DNA of 31,632 bases from Coptodactyla brooksi (GCA_033557675.1 JAWQRM010000082.1:1-31632); one strand, 5' to 3'; positions 11,801 through 20,682 are shown, numbered from the stretch's first letter. Program-made: numbers and translations. Notes: generated by a model not told the origin, from the letters alone.

Positions 11801-14800
11801 GATTTACATTATTACACTATATCCATAAAATAAAGTGGATCTACTATAAGATTTTTTATGTACAATAGAAAAAGTTTTATGTTAGGAGGCTATGATTTTA
11901 AATTTATGAGTAAGTTTCAATTCTTTAATTGCACTATATCCATTTTTTTCGATATAGTTCTTTTTCGATATAGTGCAGTTTTTCGAGAAGTTAAAAGAAT
12001 CGGGTGGATCTACAGAAATATTGCATAAAATAAAACCTTTTAAGATATTGTTTTATATTGAAACCAAGATTCAATTCTTTATCTACTCTTTAGTCTCGAT
12101 GTGAAATTTTCACATAATTGTCACATTTTCTAAGATGTGACATTTTCACATAATATTTTATATTTAATTATTATACCTAATATTAGTGGCTCGGATAATG
12201 CAGCATATAAAAAATAGTCATTCTATCTTGGCTGCCTTACATAAATGATATTCCTCCATTGAGCCTTACTCTAAAGTGAGTTTCAAAATTTTGTCCTCTC
12301 TGCATACTGCTAAAGCAGACTTTTTGATTGGTATAGGAGTTAATTACTTCTATACCAGTACACATTAACAGTACCCATGGATGAAACATTTATCATAGGT
12401 TTCAATTTTTCTTAAAGTGTATACACATTCTGTAGGTCCTTCCAATGAAAAAAGTTCATATGGGCATGTGAACTTTTTTCATTGGAAATGCAAAATGCTT
12501 TCTTATTGAGATACAGTTTCTTTTGTGTTCCTGGCGCATTCCTAATGAGACAACAATTCTGCTCAATACGTTCCAATAGAACTTGTACTGGAGGAATGGG
12601 GATCCTATAAATGAGTGTTTTTAGATGATCTCCCAAGTAAAAGTTAAGTTGTTATTGTGAATCTCAATCTCTTTTCAATCTCAATCTCTTCATATTGAGG
12701 TTGTGATCTAGCCAGCCATTGAAGGAGGGCAGGGCAGGGTTATCTAGCTGCCAAGCTGAAATGAGGTGGCACTCCATCATGCATGAGTCTAGTTTGCAGT
12801 TAGTTTGCCTTCTACAAAATTCCAATTCATTTAGACTCACTGGCAGGAAACAAGAGAAAATTAAATAATCCCAGACAATGCCGACCCACAGATTACAGGA
12901 AAATTGTTGTTGATGTCCATCTTGATAAACTGTTCATGCTGTTTTAGTAAACTGCGCCTCATCAGTAAAAAGTATTTTACATTGAAACTCAGGGCCTAGA
13001 CACTACTAAAGAATCTATCTGCAAAACTACAGAACACCAGCCGTGGTTGGAAGTCAATTTCTAAGAGAATCTGAACCCGTTGGATATGGTATGGATACAA
13101 TAATTGCGCCTGCAGCACTCTCCATACTGTTGCATTGGATACTTATACTTCTGTAGCTATTATTCTAGTACTTGTTTCTTGATTCTCTTCAACTATCTCT
13201 AGAATTCATTTCTGTAAATAATGAGTTCTAACTGTTCTTACAGATCCCAAATCTGCTTGAATTTCGGTAAAAATGCCCTGCCTCGTGCAATCAGCAGCGA
13301 ATGGAGGCAAAGGTTTTCTTATGAATTCTCTTGTGAAAGCTTTTGGTTTGCAAGATTCATAGTGTCTGTAGGCATCTTAGAAAGAGTAATTATACAAAAT
13401 AATACAAATTGACTTAAACACTCTGACAGTAAAAAAACTGTTATTTGCCAATTAATTCAAACAAAAAATTAGTTAAGCCCAGTTAGATATCTGAAATACA
13501 AAGTCTTTGCTTGTGTTCGTGTAAACAATATACAAAAAAAGCTGTATCTCAACAAGGAAACATTTTCGGTCACATGCACAAATGAACTTTTTTCCTTGGG
13601 AGAACCAAAAGAATTGATTTGCGAAGTTTGGGCACATCTCTTAAAAACAGCCTGTATACAATAAAGCTCCACTAATCCCATGCTCCACTAATCTGGATGT
13701 CCTTCTAATCAGGACGAAATTGAAAATGTAAATTTTACATTGGGGATTGACTGCGTGTCTTTTAATCTGTATGTCATTATATGTTTGAAATAACATAAAA
13801 AGGGATCTCTGAAATCTCCAAATCAGTTTCATCAATATATTACTAAAAAGGTCACACAAAAGATTAACTCTTGTTAAAAATAAAACATATTGATGGGAGA
13901 TTAGTGCATGCCAAAGAAAAAACTTCTCCAGAGTGGAAAACTTGTTTGAGAACAGTTTGGGAACAATAAGTATGCATATAAAATATTTAGAGTATACTTG
14001 ATTAAGAAAGTCTTTATACAAGGACTTAAATAAGATTTGTTTACATCAAAAACATGTATTATTTGTATATGTGAAGAACAATGAATATTTGGTGATGATC
14101 TTATCTAGTGCAGTGAGACACAAAAGTATTTCTACAGATGAAAGATCAATATTGCATTAGCCTGACTCAACCACTCTTTTTACTAAAATGGATTACCATC
14201 TTCCTTAATTTTCAAAACATAATTTATGAGGTGTCTCCTGAGATGAAGTCGAAAGTTAACATATGGATAGGAGAAGTCATTATAAGTCAATAGTTTAAGT
14301 AAATAAATAACGACCAATTGACAAGTTAAGACTTGAAACCCCATTATTATAATTGAACGGATAATAATTGACGGTTTTGATTGACACATGAAGTTGACAC
14401 ATGATATGATGCAATAATAAGTAATAAATACATACTTTAAATAACACTAGTGACAATGACTGTAATTCCTCAAATGGATAATATGACTAATAGCTTATAT
14501 ATTAATTTGCAAAAACAATTAGATATTTTAATTTATCTGAGGAAAATAGATTGAAATAGATTTGAAAATAAATCTAGTCAAACATTGAGCAAAATTAACA
14601 AAACTTTAAACGAAATGTCCTATGTAGCTGGTTGGCCAATTAATATGGACAATTTTATTTTATCTAAGGAAAATAGATTGAAGCATTGTTCAGGGGAGAA
14701 AATAAATCTACTTAAAAACTTTAACCAAAATTAACAAAACTTTAAACGAAATGTCGTATATATTTGGTTGTTCAATTAATATGGACAGTAATGCCATAAA

Positions 14801-17800
14801 AAAGAAAGTACACCTGAAACAATAGAAAAGTAAAGATATCCTCAAGTAATCCATTCACGACATCTACAGAGATAAAAAAGGAACTTAATTTGCCCATCCA
14901 TTCTCCAACAATCAGAAAAACACTGCACAGACTTTAATTACCAATATGTGAAGAGATTTCTATCTTCAGCTTATATTAATTAATGACAAGAATTTGCAAG
15001 ACCATTTAAAAATATGTCAGAATGTCAAAAGGGAATGAATATTAACCAATACACAATACACAGTTAAAGTAATTAAATAGGGTGGTGATAATATAAAATG
15101 TTTTTCATATCATGGAATAGGTTCAGCATTTTCGATCAAAAACATTATGACTAAGGATACTTATTTGAATACCTTGCAAGAACTTATTTGTTTCCATTTG
15201 TAGAAGCAAATTTAGCACTAATTTGGATTTAGCAATAACGCGCTGAAACATACTGCTAGAATAATATAAAAAAAAATGGTTTGTGAACAGAGAACTGAAA
15301 ACTACAAAAACGCTTAAGAGAATATATTGGTTGCAAGATGTCAAATATTAGCGGACTCCATGTATCAAATCTTCCAGATCTTTAATAAAACTAAAGGATA
15401 TACCTACTACCAAATATTAGTTCCAAAAAAATGGTTAGAAGCTCAACATAATTATTTAATGCATTGTAAAACAAAATTACCTCTTTTTGGCACAGTGAGA
15501 GCCGCAACAAATATTTGGTTTTCAATATAACACATTTGGTGTTACTTTGGACATGATTTATTGTACTTTAAATTTGAGTTTATAGCATTATATATCTCAA
15601 GTAAATAAATACATTTTAAAATAAACTAGAGCTGTGGGTCTGGAATGTTTGGCTTTGTAACAAAATTACAAACCTTACTAGTTGCCTAACTGCTTACTTA
15701 TCTACCTCGCTACCCAAAGTTACTTCTGGTGTAGTGGTATTGTCATCGTTACACCAAAGGTACTGACCATGGAGTTGCAGACTGACCATCTTCTTTCGTT
15801 GCTAATAGAACAGCAATGTGCTTCACAGGAGGTTCAAAGGATTGCCAAAAATAGGACCAGAAATCTTATCATCATGTGAGACCAGCGCCAGTTGCTCAAT
15901 GTAGCAAACCCAGGGTGACAAACCTTCTCTAACTCCTGAAACTTGTATTTCCATACCTAGTAGCAGTGGACCATCCTTTCAATTCTCTCCATTTTCTTTT
16001 GGAGGAGGCCTATTAGGCCTCCTCCAAAAGAAAAGGAAGAGCAGAAGAAGGAAATCAACCGAAACAGAGGTGAGACATTTTAATTTCATTCCCCTAAATA
16101 TTTGAATCCAAATTTCTTAATGAAATTACCAAGTCCACCAAAGAGAGAAAACCACATCAGAAGAGAGGAGTACCTAAAAAAAGGAAGGACAAGAGAAAGA
16201 TCGCAAGGGAAGAAGAGCAAGAAAGGGAAGGAGGTCTCATCTTCTGAGGAGGAGAAAGAAGACTGGCTGGCTTCAACCGACAATGATGGGCTTGAAAATT
16301 GGCTGAATAATAAATAAAAAATAGTGTTTGGATATGTTTTGTGTTTTTTTTTAGGCACCCGGTTTTACCCACCCCTACCTATAAAAATGCCACTTTTAGT
16401 TTTTTACACTTACCTTAACATTACATTTTATCTAATATGTAAAGTTTTTCAATAGCCTTGATGTTTAAGATTACAGTCATGGCATTATTTGCTGCAATTT
16501 GAGTGGTACGTTGGAATTATTCATCAACCAAAGTATGGTACCCGTATTACTCCCCTTTCCCCTACTATTTCTTCAAAAGCACTAATTACTTCAGTACAAC
16601 CAATTAGAGCATAATTAAGTGTTTCCTTACTTATCCGTTGTTTATATAGCTAAAAAGCGCCATACAAACTTACAAACTAGGTTCAAAAAGGGTAAATAGC
16701 ATAATAAGTATATTAGCAAGTCTTTCATCGCTCCCGATGATGCTAACTTGGTTATCCAAACATACATCCAACAGGTATTTTTTAACTTTGGTGTAGCAGT
16801 GACTTTTTCTTAAAAGTACGTTTTCTTATAATTCCCAATTATTTTAAGCACTGCAGTATGTGCAATTGTAAGCATTATTTTATTTTATAATAGAAATTAT
16901 TTAATTGACTATTAGCTACACAGAATACATTTGCTTTTCAGTAATGTTTACGTGTTCAAACAATGTGAAAATAATGAAATTTAATATATTATATTGAATG
17001 TGTGGAGACTTTTTTAATTTACTGCATATTTTAACTTACAATAAAAACGTTTTCACTTAAAGGAAGCCTTCAAAATTTCTTGATTATAAAGTAACTTTTA
17101 CTAAATTTTTAAGAATTTTCTAGGACGATAACATTTTCTAACATTTCCCGGAATTTCCTAATTTCCAAGCCCACCTTACGTTAGATGATCACCATTCGAT
17201 TTGTTTGTTAATTATTTATTTTATTCAAACACAAAACAGGCAGTGAAAAAGCTGTCAAATTCTGTATAAGGGGTTACATAATTATAGGCATATTTTTGAA
17301 CTGGCTGTAAATGTGACAAATTATTTCGAAAATTGTACAGTTATTATTAACTTATAGCATAATAAATTATTGCATACGATTGACGTCTAAACTCGGCGAC
17401 ACTCATTCAAATTATATTACAAAAACAAAAATAAAGATACAACTTTTGTCATGAAAATTATTAAAATGCTCGAAAGAGTTGTAATAAAATAAAATAAAAA
17501 CTCTGTAAATATAATGCACATTCTAATCTTTATAAAATTCCCTGTTTGTTTAAAAGATAAAATTTCTCTGAATTTCCCGAATGACCACCATTTGACTTCT
17601 TTGTCCATTTATTTATTTTATTTAAATTATATTTTTATTTTTGAAGAGATTATAAATGTAATAAAACTTATAGCTGACAAAAATTAGCTTTTATTGAAAC
17701 GTTGATGATGTTAATTTATTAATCCTATATCTGTTTGGCTTATTACCTAAATAGTTTTCAACAGACCATCAAATATCATACAGTGTCTATTAAAAAAGAT

Positions 17801-18265
17801 ACCAAGCAAATTGCCTTGACTGACTTTACTATATTCTATGTATAAGATTTCTTATCTTTACTTAAGATAAATAGTCAATATTTACATGTAAAAACAACTT
17901 ACATCTTCAATAATGAAACTCCAGTCTTTATCTTCTAACACGCGTGTTCTTGGATCTCGAAATAACGTAACATCTACTTGCTTATTTTCTGGCAAGGACC
18001 ATACTACAAGGGCCCTGTAAGGTATTTCTAATGTCGGTTCCCATTTCATGGGCTGTGATACAACCCGTCGCGATCGTCTGGCCCATACAAGGGACAGTTT
18101 ATGAGGTTCCCTTAAAATTGTCTGCGTAATGACAATAAATGAGATTAAAAGTTTAACTTACCATTTAGGGGTAAACTCTAAGGATAACTGATGATATGAA
18201 ACAGTGAACTGGAACTTAGCGGCCTTCTTATTCACTCTCTGTAACCTCTTCCAGACCGATCCCAT
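2786..18265 (-). CDS. Ehbp1: EH domain-binding protein 1 (EHBP1), nine coding exons, 3' part missing
   Basis: EHBP1 links endocytic membranes to actin: its N-terminal C2 domain binds phospholipids, its CH domain binds actin or tubular membranes, and its C-terminal bMERB domain binds Rab8/Rab10-type GTPases (family knowledge). Joining 18265-18162, 18110-17903, 7924-7743, 7687-7479, 4407-4102, 4032-3900, 3843-3528, 3472-2993 and 2884-2786 gives an uninterrupted 679 codons with GT-AG introns and matching phases. It starts MGSVWKRLQRVNKKAAKFQF, close to vertebrate EHBP1. C2 is residues ~8-165, CH ~337-438 (TTSWRNGMAFCALIHHF, PDKLAVMTYLYQLRAHF), and the charged helix starts at ~647. The bMERB domain lies off the window. 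No NPF (EHD-binding) motif is seen in these residues; one DPF is at 586-588. Confidence 0.95.
2993..3472 (-). CDS. Ehbp1: EHBP1 coding exon 8 (post-CH linker)
   Basis: This exon has exactly 160 codons between TTTTAG|CAAAGT and AATCAG|GTAAGG. It is hydrophilic, Lys/Asp/Glu-rich and probably disordered, with a Pro-Lys-Glu stretch and then TRGEWYDPFDSVAED. The DPF at residues 586-588 could bind clathrin-adaptor appendages, as DPF motifs do elsewhere (inference). Sequence similarity to vertebrate EHBP1 is low here. Confidence 0.88.
3528..3843 (-). CDS. Ehbp1: EHBP1 coding exon 7 (CH domain, second half)
   Basis: It encodes DFDSLSPHDVKGNCRKAFDA, then LGIPRVIEPSDMDMLAVPDK and LAVMTYLYQLRAHFTG, completing CH at about residue 438. 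The acceptor is ATTGCAG|AGAC. The donor is read as AAAATT|GTATAAC because the frame meets TAA just afterwards. It joins in phase 0 to exon 8. Confidence 0.93.
3900..4032 (-). CDS. Ehbp1: EHBP1 coding exon 6 (CH domain, first half)
   Basis: It encodes GQDLLEWCKDMTKDYPGVKL, then NLTTSWRNGMAFCALIHHFK and PDL, the diagnostic first helices of a type-2-like CH domain, nearly identical in pattern to vertebrate EHBP1. The acceptor is TTTTTCAG|GACAAG. The donor is CTAAT|GTATGT, phase 2. Confidence 0.96.
4102..4407 (-). CDS. Ehbp1: EHBP1 coding exon 5 (linker before CH)
   Basis: Residues ~235-336 form a low-complexity linker rich in Pro, Ser, Glu and Lys (for example ASPVFEQLPLPSCSIPAPKK), ending KLTTPG just before CH. 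The acceptor is TTTATAG|TAAGCAG and the donor ACACCAG|GTTTGT. Both phases fit exons 4 and 6. Vertebrate EHBP1 has several NPF motifs in this linker; none is present here. Confidence 0.87.
4979..6022 (+). pseudogene. Transposase remnant (SDEAHF / QQDGAxxHTA type)
   Basis: Landmarks in order: MERYTECA (the MERYT start of this insect transposase group) followed by a stop; VRDDPEI near 5190; SYEAHFMTLSHVNKQ near 5478-5525, where the first catalytic Asp of SDEAHF is now Tyr; VNGDYYRAM near 5651; a WFQQDGATCHTA-like FQLDGALCYTT with a stop just before it; LWEYLKCKVYTN near 5845; and INTEGGHLLDIIL before the TAA at 6020. Many stops and frameshifts make it non-functional. Confidence 0.8.
5184..5352 (+). 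repeat. Short internal duplication in the transposase remnant
   Basis: The stretch TGATGATCCAGAAATATTGA occurs around 5195-5214 and again around 5328-5347, with similar sequence before it (GTTCATGTTCG versus CCGCGTCCA). ATCTCTACCTATC also repeats near 5281-5310. The duplication probably arose after the element died, since it breaks the transposase order. Confidence 0.6.
6704..6808 (-). ncRNA. Inverted-repeat element with hammerhead-ribozyme-like motif
   Basis: The arms TTTTGAATC-CGACATATGTTT and AAACATATGTCG-GATTCAAAA face each other. On the minus strand from 6752 the order is CTGAAGA, a hairpin GTTTAT/ATAAAC with a 4-nt loop, GAAA (6726-6723), C, tetraloop ATAT, GT, then C6715 at the expected cleavage position. 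Core bases are all present. The stem II base next to the core is not canonical, and stem I (ATTCTC with GTGATT) pairs only partly. The flank AAACTAACAAACACCTTAACC (6670-6690) is shared with the 20.5-kb element. Expression or activity is unknown. Confidence 0.5.
7479..7687 (-). CDS. Ehbp1: EHBP1 coding exon 4 (acidic linker)
   Basis: It starts (T)DEDMQSIASLMSEGYGD, the same TDEDMQSLASLMS that follows C2 in vertebrates, then an acidic/serine-rich stretch. The acceptor is TTTTAG|GGATGAAG after a 55-nt intron. The donor is AGCA|GTAAGG (phase 1). The linker is much less conserved than the flanking domains. Confidence 0.92.
7743..7924 (-). CDS. Ehbp1: EHBP1 coding exon 3 (end of NT-C2)
   Basis: The acceptor TTTCAG|GTATCATCG opens VSSTGKRRPLAVAHINMGSY, and the exon runs to KIVSAKLDCTLSCVLLKEGK and the first two bases of the next Thr codon. 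Residues ~105-165 align with the C2 end of vertebrate EHBP1 (INMKQYAS, CIFLREGKAT). It follows the 9,978-nt intron 2. Confidence 0.94.
10017..10042. repeat. 10-bp inverted repeat
   Basis: ATGTTGCACC and GGTGCAACAT are separated by GCGCAT. The right arm abuts the left TA of the next miniature element. No function is assigned. Confidence 0.6.
10044..10127. mobile_element. 84-bp mariner-type MITE with TA duplication
   Basis: Ends CACTGAGTGGTCAAAAAATT and, in reverse complement, CACTGAGTAGCTAAAAAATT form ~25-bp imperfect terminal inverted repeats. TA flanks both ends, the target duplication used by Tc1/mariner elements. It has no coding capacity. At 84 bp it is little more than two inverted repeats. 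Confidence 0.75.
10395..10444. repeat. 24-bp-arm hairpin with 2-nt loop
   Basis: GAATATTATACTTTTCCGGG-CTTT faces AAAG-CCTGGGAAAGTGTAACATTC with 20 of 24 positions paired. The four mismatches are all transitions. The shape is that of a tiny foldback element or an inverted duplication. Confidence 0.7.
11741..11780 (+). repeat. Solo copy of the GC-rich element's terminal stem-loops
   Basis: AATAGACCTATGGTCGTAGT then GGAGGGCTGCATAAGCCCTC matches, apart from a few bases, the reverse complement of 25801-25841. Two small hairpins are kept in both copies: GACC-NAT-GGTC and GGGCT-GCATA-AGCCC. This suggests the 3' end of a retroelement family (inference). Confidence 0.55.
12440..12487. repeat. 23-bp-arm hairpin, 2-nt loop
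   Basis: TTCCAATGAAAAAAGTTCAT-ATG (12440-12462) and its reverse complement with one mismatch (12465-12487) are separated by GG. It lies within the C-terminal part of the dead transposase and destroys its frame, so it probably formed in place. Confidence 0.85.
12520..13000 (-). pseudogene. Transposase remnant with FTDEAQF motif
   Basis: Minus-strand landmarks: ILFTDEAQFTKTA at ~12976-12940 (first catalytic Asp region); YQDGHQQQFSCNLWVGIVWD; a decayed MHDGVPPHFSLA-like stretch near 12780 (second Asp region); then DHLKTLIYRIPIPPVQVLLE and RIEQNCCLIRNAPGT near 12630-12530, the usual C-terminal third. The SPDLNPxDF segment is lost or scrambled around 12720. Stops and frame changes are frequent. 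Confidence 0.75.
14521..14788 (+). repeat. Two tandem copies of a ~130-bp unit
   Basis: Both halves carry TTTATCT.AGGAAAATAGATTGA, then AAAATTAACAAAACTTTAAA, CGAAATGTC.TAT and CAATTAATATGGAC in the same order. Spacing between copies is 127 bp at the start and about 139 bp at the end, so an indel separates them. No coding sense is seen. Confidence 0.75.
15992..16034. repeat. Perfect 20-bp-arm palindrome with 3-nt loop
   Basis: TTTTCTTTTGGAGGAGGCCT, then ATT, then its exact reverse complement. The arms are identical, so the structure is young or actively maintained. It is the most GC-rich hairpin in the window. Confidence 0.9.
16102..16317 (+). CDS. Unrecognised Lys/Glu-rich reading frame, possible transposase tail
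   Basis: A 71-codon plus-strand frame is very charged: LPSPPKRENHIRREEYLKKG, then lysine clusters, SSSEEEKEDW and a C-terminal ENWLNNK. The frame extends upstream without a stop only to ~16080. A proline-plus-basic stretch followed by an acidic tail resembles the C-termini of pogo/jerky-type transposases, but no diagnostic motif is present. It may equally be chance reading of a purine-rich stretch. No neighbour supports a gene. Confidence 0.2.
   Translation: MNPNFLMKLPSPPKRENHIRREEYLKKGRTRERSQGKKSKKGKEVSSSEEEKEDWLASTDNDGLENWLNNK
16726..16803 (+). repeat. Decayed hammerhead-like copy with right terminal repeat
   Basis: CGATGATGCTAACTTGGTTA and, further on, TAACTTTGGTGTAGCAGTGAC match the 25.33-25.41 kb element in order and spacing. 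Here GCTC precedes CCGATGA, and GAAA has become CAAA, so the motif should be dead. No left terminal repeat was found. Confidence 0.55.
17185..17625 (+). repeat. Diverged direct repeats about 395 bp apart
   Basis: GATGATCACCATTCGATTTG..TTTATTTTATT (17185-17228) is echoed by GAATGACCACCATTTGACTT..TTTATTTTATT (17578-17625). Both are preceded by a TTTCCC.GAATTTCC-like stretch. No terminal inverted repeats were found. It is probably an old tandem duplication or two copies of an unknown repeat. Confidence 0.5.
17903..18110 (-). CDS. Ehbp1: EHBP1 coding exon 2 (NT-C2 core)
   Basis: The exon encodes EPHKLSLVWARRSRR through LEDKDWSFIIED, the conserved C2 core. The acceptor must be TTTTAAG|GGAACC. The stronger-looking CAG 10 nt upstream would join to exon 1 as TGA, a stop. 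The donor is GAAGAT|GTAAGTTG, phase 0. Intron 1 is only 51 nt. Confidence 0.92.
18162..18265 (-). CDS. Ehbp1: EHBP1 coding exon 1 (start of NT-C2)
   Basis: This exon has 34 codons plus two bases, starting at the ATG of MGSVWKRLQRV, the conserved N-terminus of the family. The donor is AAATG|GTAAGTT. The last codon is split: TG here plus the first G of exon 2 gives Trp35, matching the KW pair of other EHBP1 proteins. No in-frame ATG just upstream competes. Confidence 0.93.
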
Positions 18266-19520
18266 AATTTTCACTGCACCTTAAACCAAAAACCACTATT
18301 AACAACACTCACGTTTATAGGATGCACTAAAAAATAACGGCACTCGCAGACAACCAAATTGGGAAAGTTCTGTTTCCCATTTAAGAGATAAGTTAACCAT
18401 AATCAGTTACCACTGTCCTATCACAGGAAGTTATTCCAAAACTAAACGATACTCTTCAAAAGTCAACAGTTCAACGTAAACAAGCACACATGGAGTTAAG
18501 AGCACAGGAAAACACATCCGAATACATCGTGTAAATAAAGATCTTTGACATTTTCATAATAAATTAACCTTGTCAACGTTAGAATTTGCCTCGTAGACAG
18601 GGTGTGAGTATTTCAGATCAACAACACACTGTGAGTTAAAACATACCTTAATTTACGTATAATCACTCAGCACATGTTAAAAACTCGTGTCCACATTTAT
18701 CAGCGAATTAAATAAGACATTTGCAATAACATATAACGCTACAAAAAACCAGTTGACAGATGATTTGCAAGTAGTTTTCAAGCTGTCAAACGGTGTAATT
18801 ACAGTATCCTGTACTTAGGATTTAAGGCATCATGCCTAAAATTTAATCTTAAAATATAAAATATTCACCCGTATCCATTTCATAATCCTCATATCTAAAT
18901 GGAAATACATGTTAAATATATCTTATCCAAACATATACCTTCTTACATTAACTTATATCCCCAAACATAAAATATCTTGGTGTTTTCTTTTTTTGTGTGG
19001 AAAGGGTAGTTATAGCTATCCGACCAAAGATGGCACTTCGCAAAAAATGAATATATGTTGCAGTTTAATACGCAGATAAATTATCAAAATAAATGTACAA
19101 TTTTATTGCAAACTTATCAGTATTTACACAGTAAATATTTACTAACGATAAAATGTTAGGAAAATACGTAATGATGTAATATCCGCAGAAATGTCATAAG
19201 CAGTACTTCTTTTATTAGGGTTTATAATTTATTTATAATTATAAATACTGAAATTCCTGTTCTTTTATATAGTTTTTGCAATCTGCCGTAATGGCATGCT
19301 AGTCGATTACAAGCGAACGAGTACAAATTGCGTAATCCAGACTAATTAGGGGCACTTACATAGATTTATGATAGAGGTTATGATGTAAATACATGATGGA
19401 ATAAACGTTTTATTTATGGATAAACATGTTTTCCAACCTTAAGCAATGGTTGCTCTGTGAAGACGATAGGTTCCTGACATTAAAATATAGCGATTTATAT
19501 CATTAAATGTATAATAGAGA
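18266..19520. promoter_or_regulatory. Region upstream of EHBP1
   Basis: This must hold the EHBP1 5' UTR and promoter unless a non-coding exon lies farther out. No TATA box at a convincing distance and no other clear element was seen. The sequence is AT-rich and has no supported gene on either strand. Confidence 0.4.
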
Positions 19521-19790
19521 TGTATTCTAGAGTATTAGATGTATCAAAATGAAATTTGGTATAGGTAAATAATATACGAAGGGGAGAGATTTTGCATACT
19601 TTTCACCGGAACTGGATCCGGTTTCGAATTTTTAAATAGAACACCTGTATATTTTTACATTTTTGACTTTCTGAGACAATGCTGGTCAGATTGTAACATT
19701 TCTAAAAGCTTCTGCGTCTACTTGCCTATTTTAGAACCACCTTTAATATTGCATCTAGGTGGCCATGATCGGGCGCAAACTAATCTAAGG

Positions 19791-19902
19791 ACAAGTTATC
19801 ACTGGTTGCCACTTCACCCAAACAATAACAAACTGCTCGATGCGCATTTCATCGAGCAACTTATTATTGTTTCGGTGAAGTGGTAATCAGTGATTAACTT
19901 GT
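19791..19902 (-). mobile_element. Nested inverted-repeat element with collapsed hammerhead motif
   Basis: ACAAGTTATCACTGGTTGCC on the left faces GGTAATCAGTGATTAACTTG on the right. The terminal sequence CACTTCACC..AAACAATAA is shared with the 28.6-kb element. The centre, minus strand 19858-19834, reads TGCTC-GAT-GAAA-T-GCGC-ATC-GAGCA: the stem I arms, GAAA and mini-hairpin remain but the CUGANGA core and stem II are gone. It looks like a deletion derivative of the ribozyme-bearing type. Confidence 0.5.
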
Positions 19903-19991
19903 TAGAAAGTCAAAGGTTCCATATCCACAATTCAGCGTAATCTAGGGACCTCAGATGCTGACAGAAAAATCCAATCTTCAGAAAAATCTTT

Positions 19992-20021
19992 CAAAAAAGA
20001 GTCATTCTTGACTCTTTTTTG
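19992..20021. repeat. Perfect 13-bp hairpin, 4-nt loop
   Basis: CAAAAAAGAGTCA, TTCT, then its exact reverse complement, inside the centre of the foldback element. It resembles a bacterial terminator in shape only; that reading makes no sense in this context. Confidence 0.8.
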
Positions 20022-20518
20022 GCAAGCACTTTTCAAAAAGAGGGCGAGTCTAACGATACCATTTATTTGCGATTGGATTAAAATACAGGAAATTAAATTT
20101 ATTTACTTTCGTCAGTTTGCGCCCGATCATGGCCACCTAGATGCGATATTAAAAGTGGTTCTAAAATCACTTCAAATAGACGTAAAAAATATTACAATCT
20201 GATATTTGGATCCAAAAAATCCAAAACTGTAGAAATATACAAGGTGTTCCATTTAAAAATTCGAAACCAGACCCCATTTGTGAAAAATATGCAAAAATTT
20301 TCCTCTTCATATACCGTGTATCCAAACCAAATTTCATTTTGATACATCTAATACTCTAGAAGTTATGGCTTACCTAATATTCGTTGACACCTGGTATATA
20401 AATACACATGGGTCGTTACCTGTTTTAAAAGGAACAACACATTAATGCATAGAAATGCAATAAATTATAATAACTACTCAGTTTAAATTGCTATGAAAGA
20501 AATATACTAACAGATAGT

Positions 20519-20682
20519 ACTGGAGTTAACAAACAGCTTAACCACACAAAAATTATTTAGAATCTCGACATATGTTTTAGTTTATTTAATAAACTTTCGT
20601 CAGGGGAATAAGGTTTATTAGGTAAACATATGTCGAGACTCCAAACAACCTTGTAGTCGCTAAGGTGTTTGTTAACTCCAGT
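20519..20682 (-). mobile_element. 164-bp TIR element with hammerhead-like motif
   Basis: Termini ACTGGAGTTAACAAACA and its exact reverse complement enclose two inverted blocks of CGACATATG/CATATGTCG. On the minus strand from 20603: CTGACGA, a stem GTTTATT/AATAAAC, AAAA (the first G of GAAA lost), C, ATAT, GT, C20666-side flank GAGATT. The core should therefore be inactive. The family is the same as at 6.7 kb. Confidence 0.6.

Larger units (their letters stand above)
12390..13658 (-). mobile_element. Dead Tc1/mariner-type transposon in EHBP1 intron 2
   Basis: A minus-strand element. Its 5' end is taken at TATACAGGCTG (13658-13648), a terminal sequence style common in this group. Transposase remains run from ~13000 down to ~12520. 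The 3' terminus was not located, so 12390 is an estimate. It includes a long hairpin at 12440-12487. Confidence 0.6.
7925..17902 (-). other. Ehbp1: EHBP1 intron 2 (about 10 kb), repeat-filled
   Basis: Bounded by GTAAGTTG at 17902 and TTTCAG at 7925 on the minus strand. It contains the small elements, hairpins and dead transposon listed separately. The stretches 7925-10010, 10460-11690, 11780-12390, 13700-14500, 14800-15700 and 16820-17180 show no recognisable gene or mobile element; they are AT-rich with only short chance reading frames. Confidence 0.85.
19525..20361. mobile_element. Foldback element with ~250-bp inverted arms
   Basis: The left arm 19525-19781 starts TTCTAGAGTATTAGATGTAT and ends GGCCATGATCGGGCGCAAAC. 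The right arm 20114-20361 is its diverged reverse complement, with the same order of landmarks (AAAATGAAATTTGGT, GTTTCGAATTTTTAAAT, TTAGAACCAC). No transposase is present. A second, smaller inverted-repeat element (19791-19902) sits in the centre. No clear target duplication was found. Confidence 0.8.

Noticed and set aside
13469..14021. Two overlapping minus frames (70 and 126 codons)
   Set aside because: One is in the leader of the dead transposon, the other in featureless AT-rich DNA; neither has recognisable motifs.
15720..15770. GGTGTAGTGGT..TTACACCAAAGG as another ribozyme-type element
   Set aside because: Terminal-repeat-like words occur, but only 16 bases apart and with no core motif between them.
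20008..20202. 64-codon plus frame
   Set aside because: It lies across the foldback element's centre and right arm, where the sequence is constrained by the inverted repeat and not by coding.
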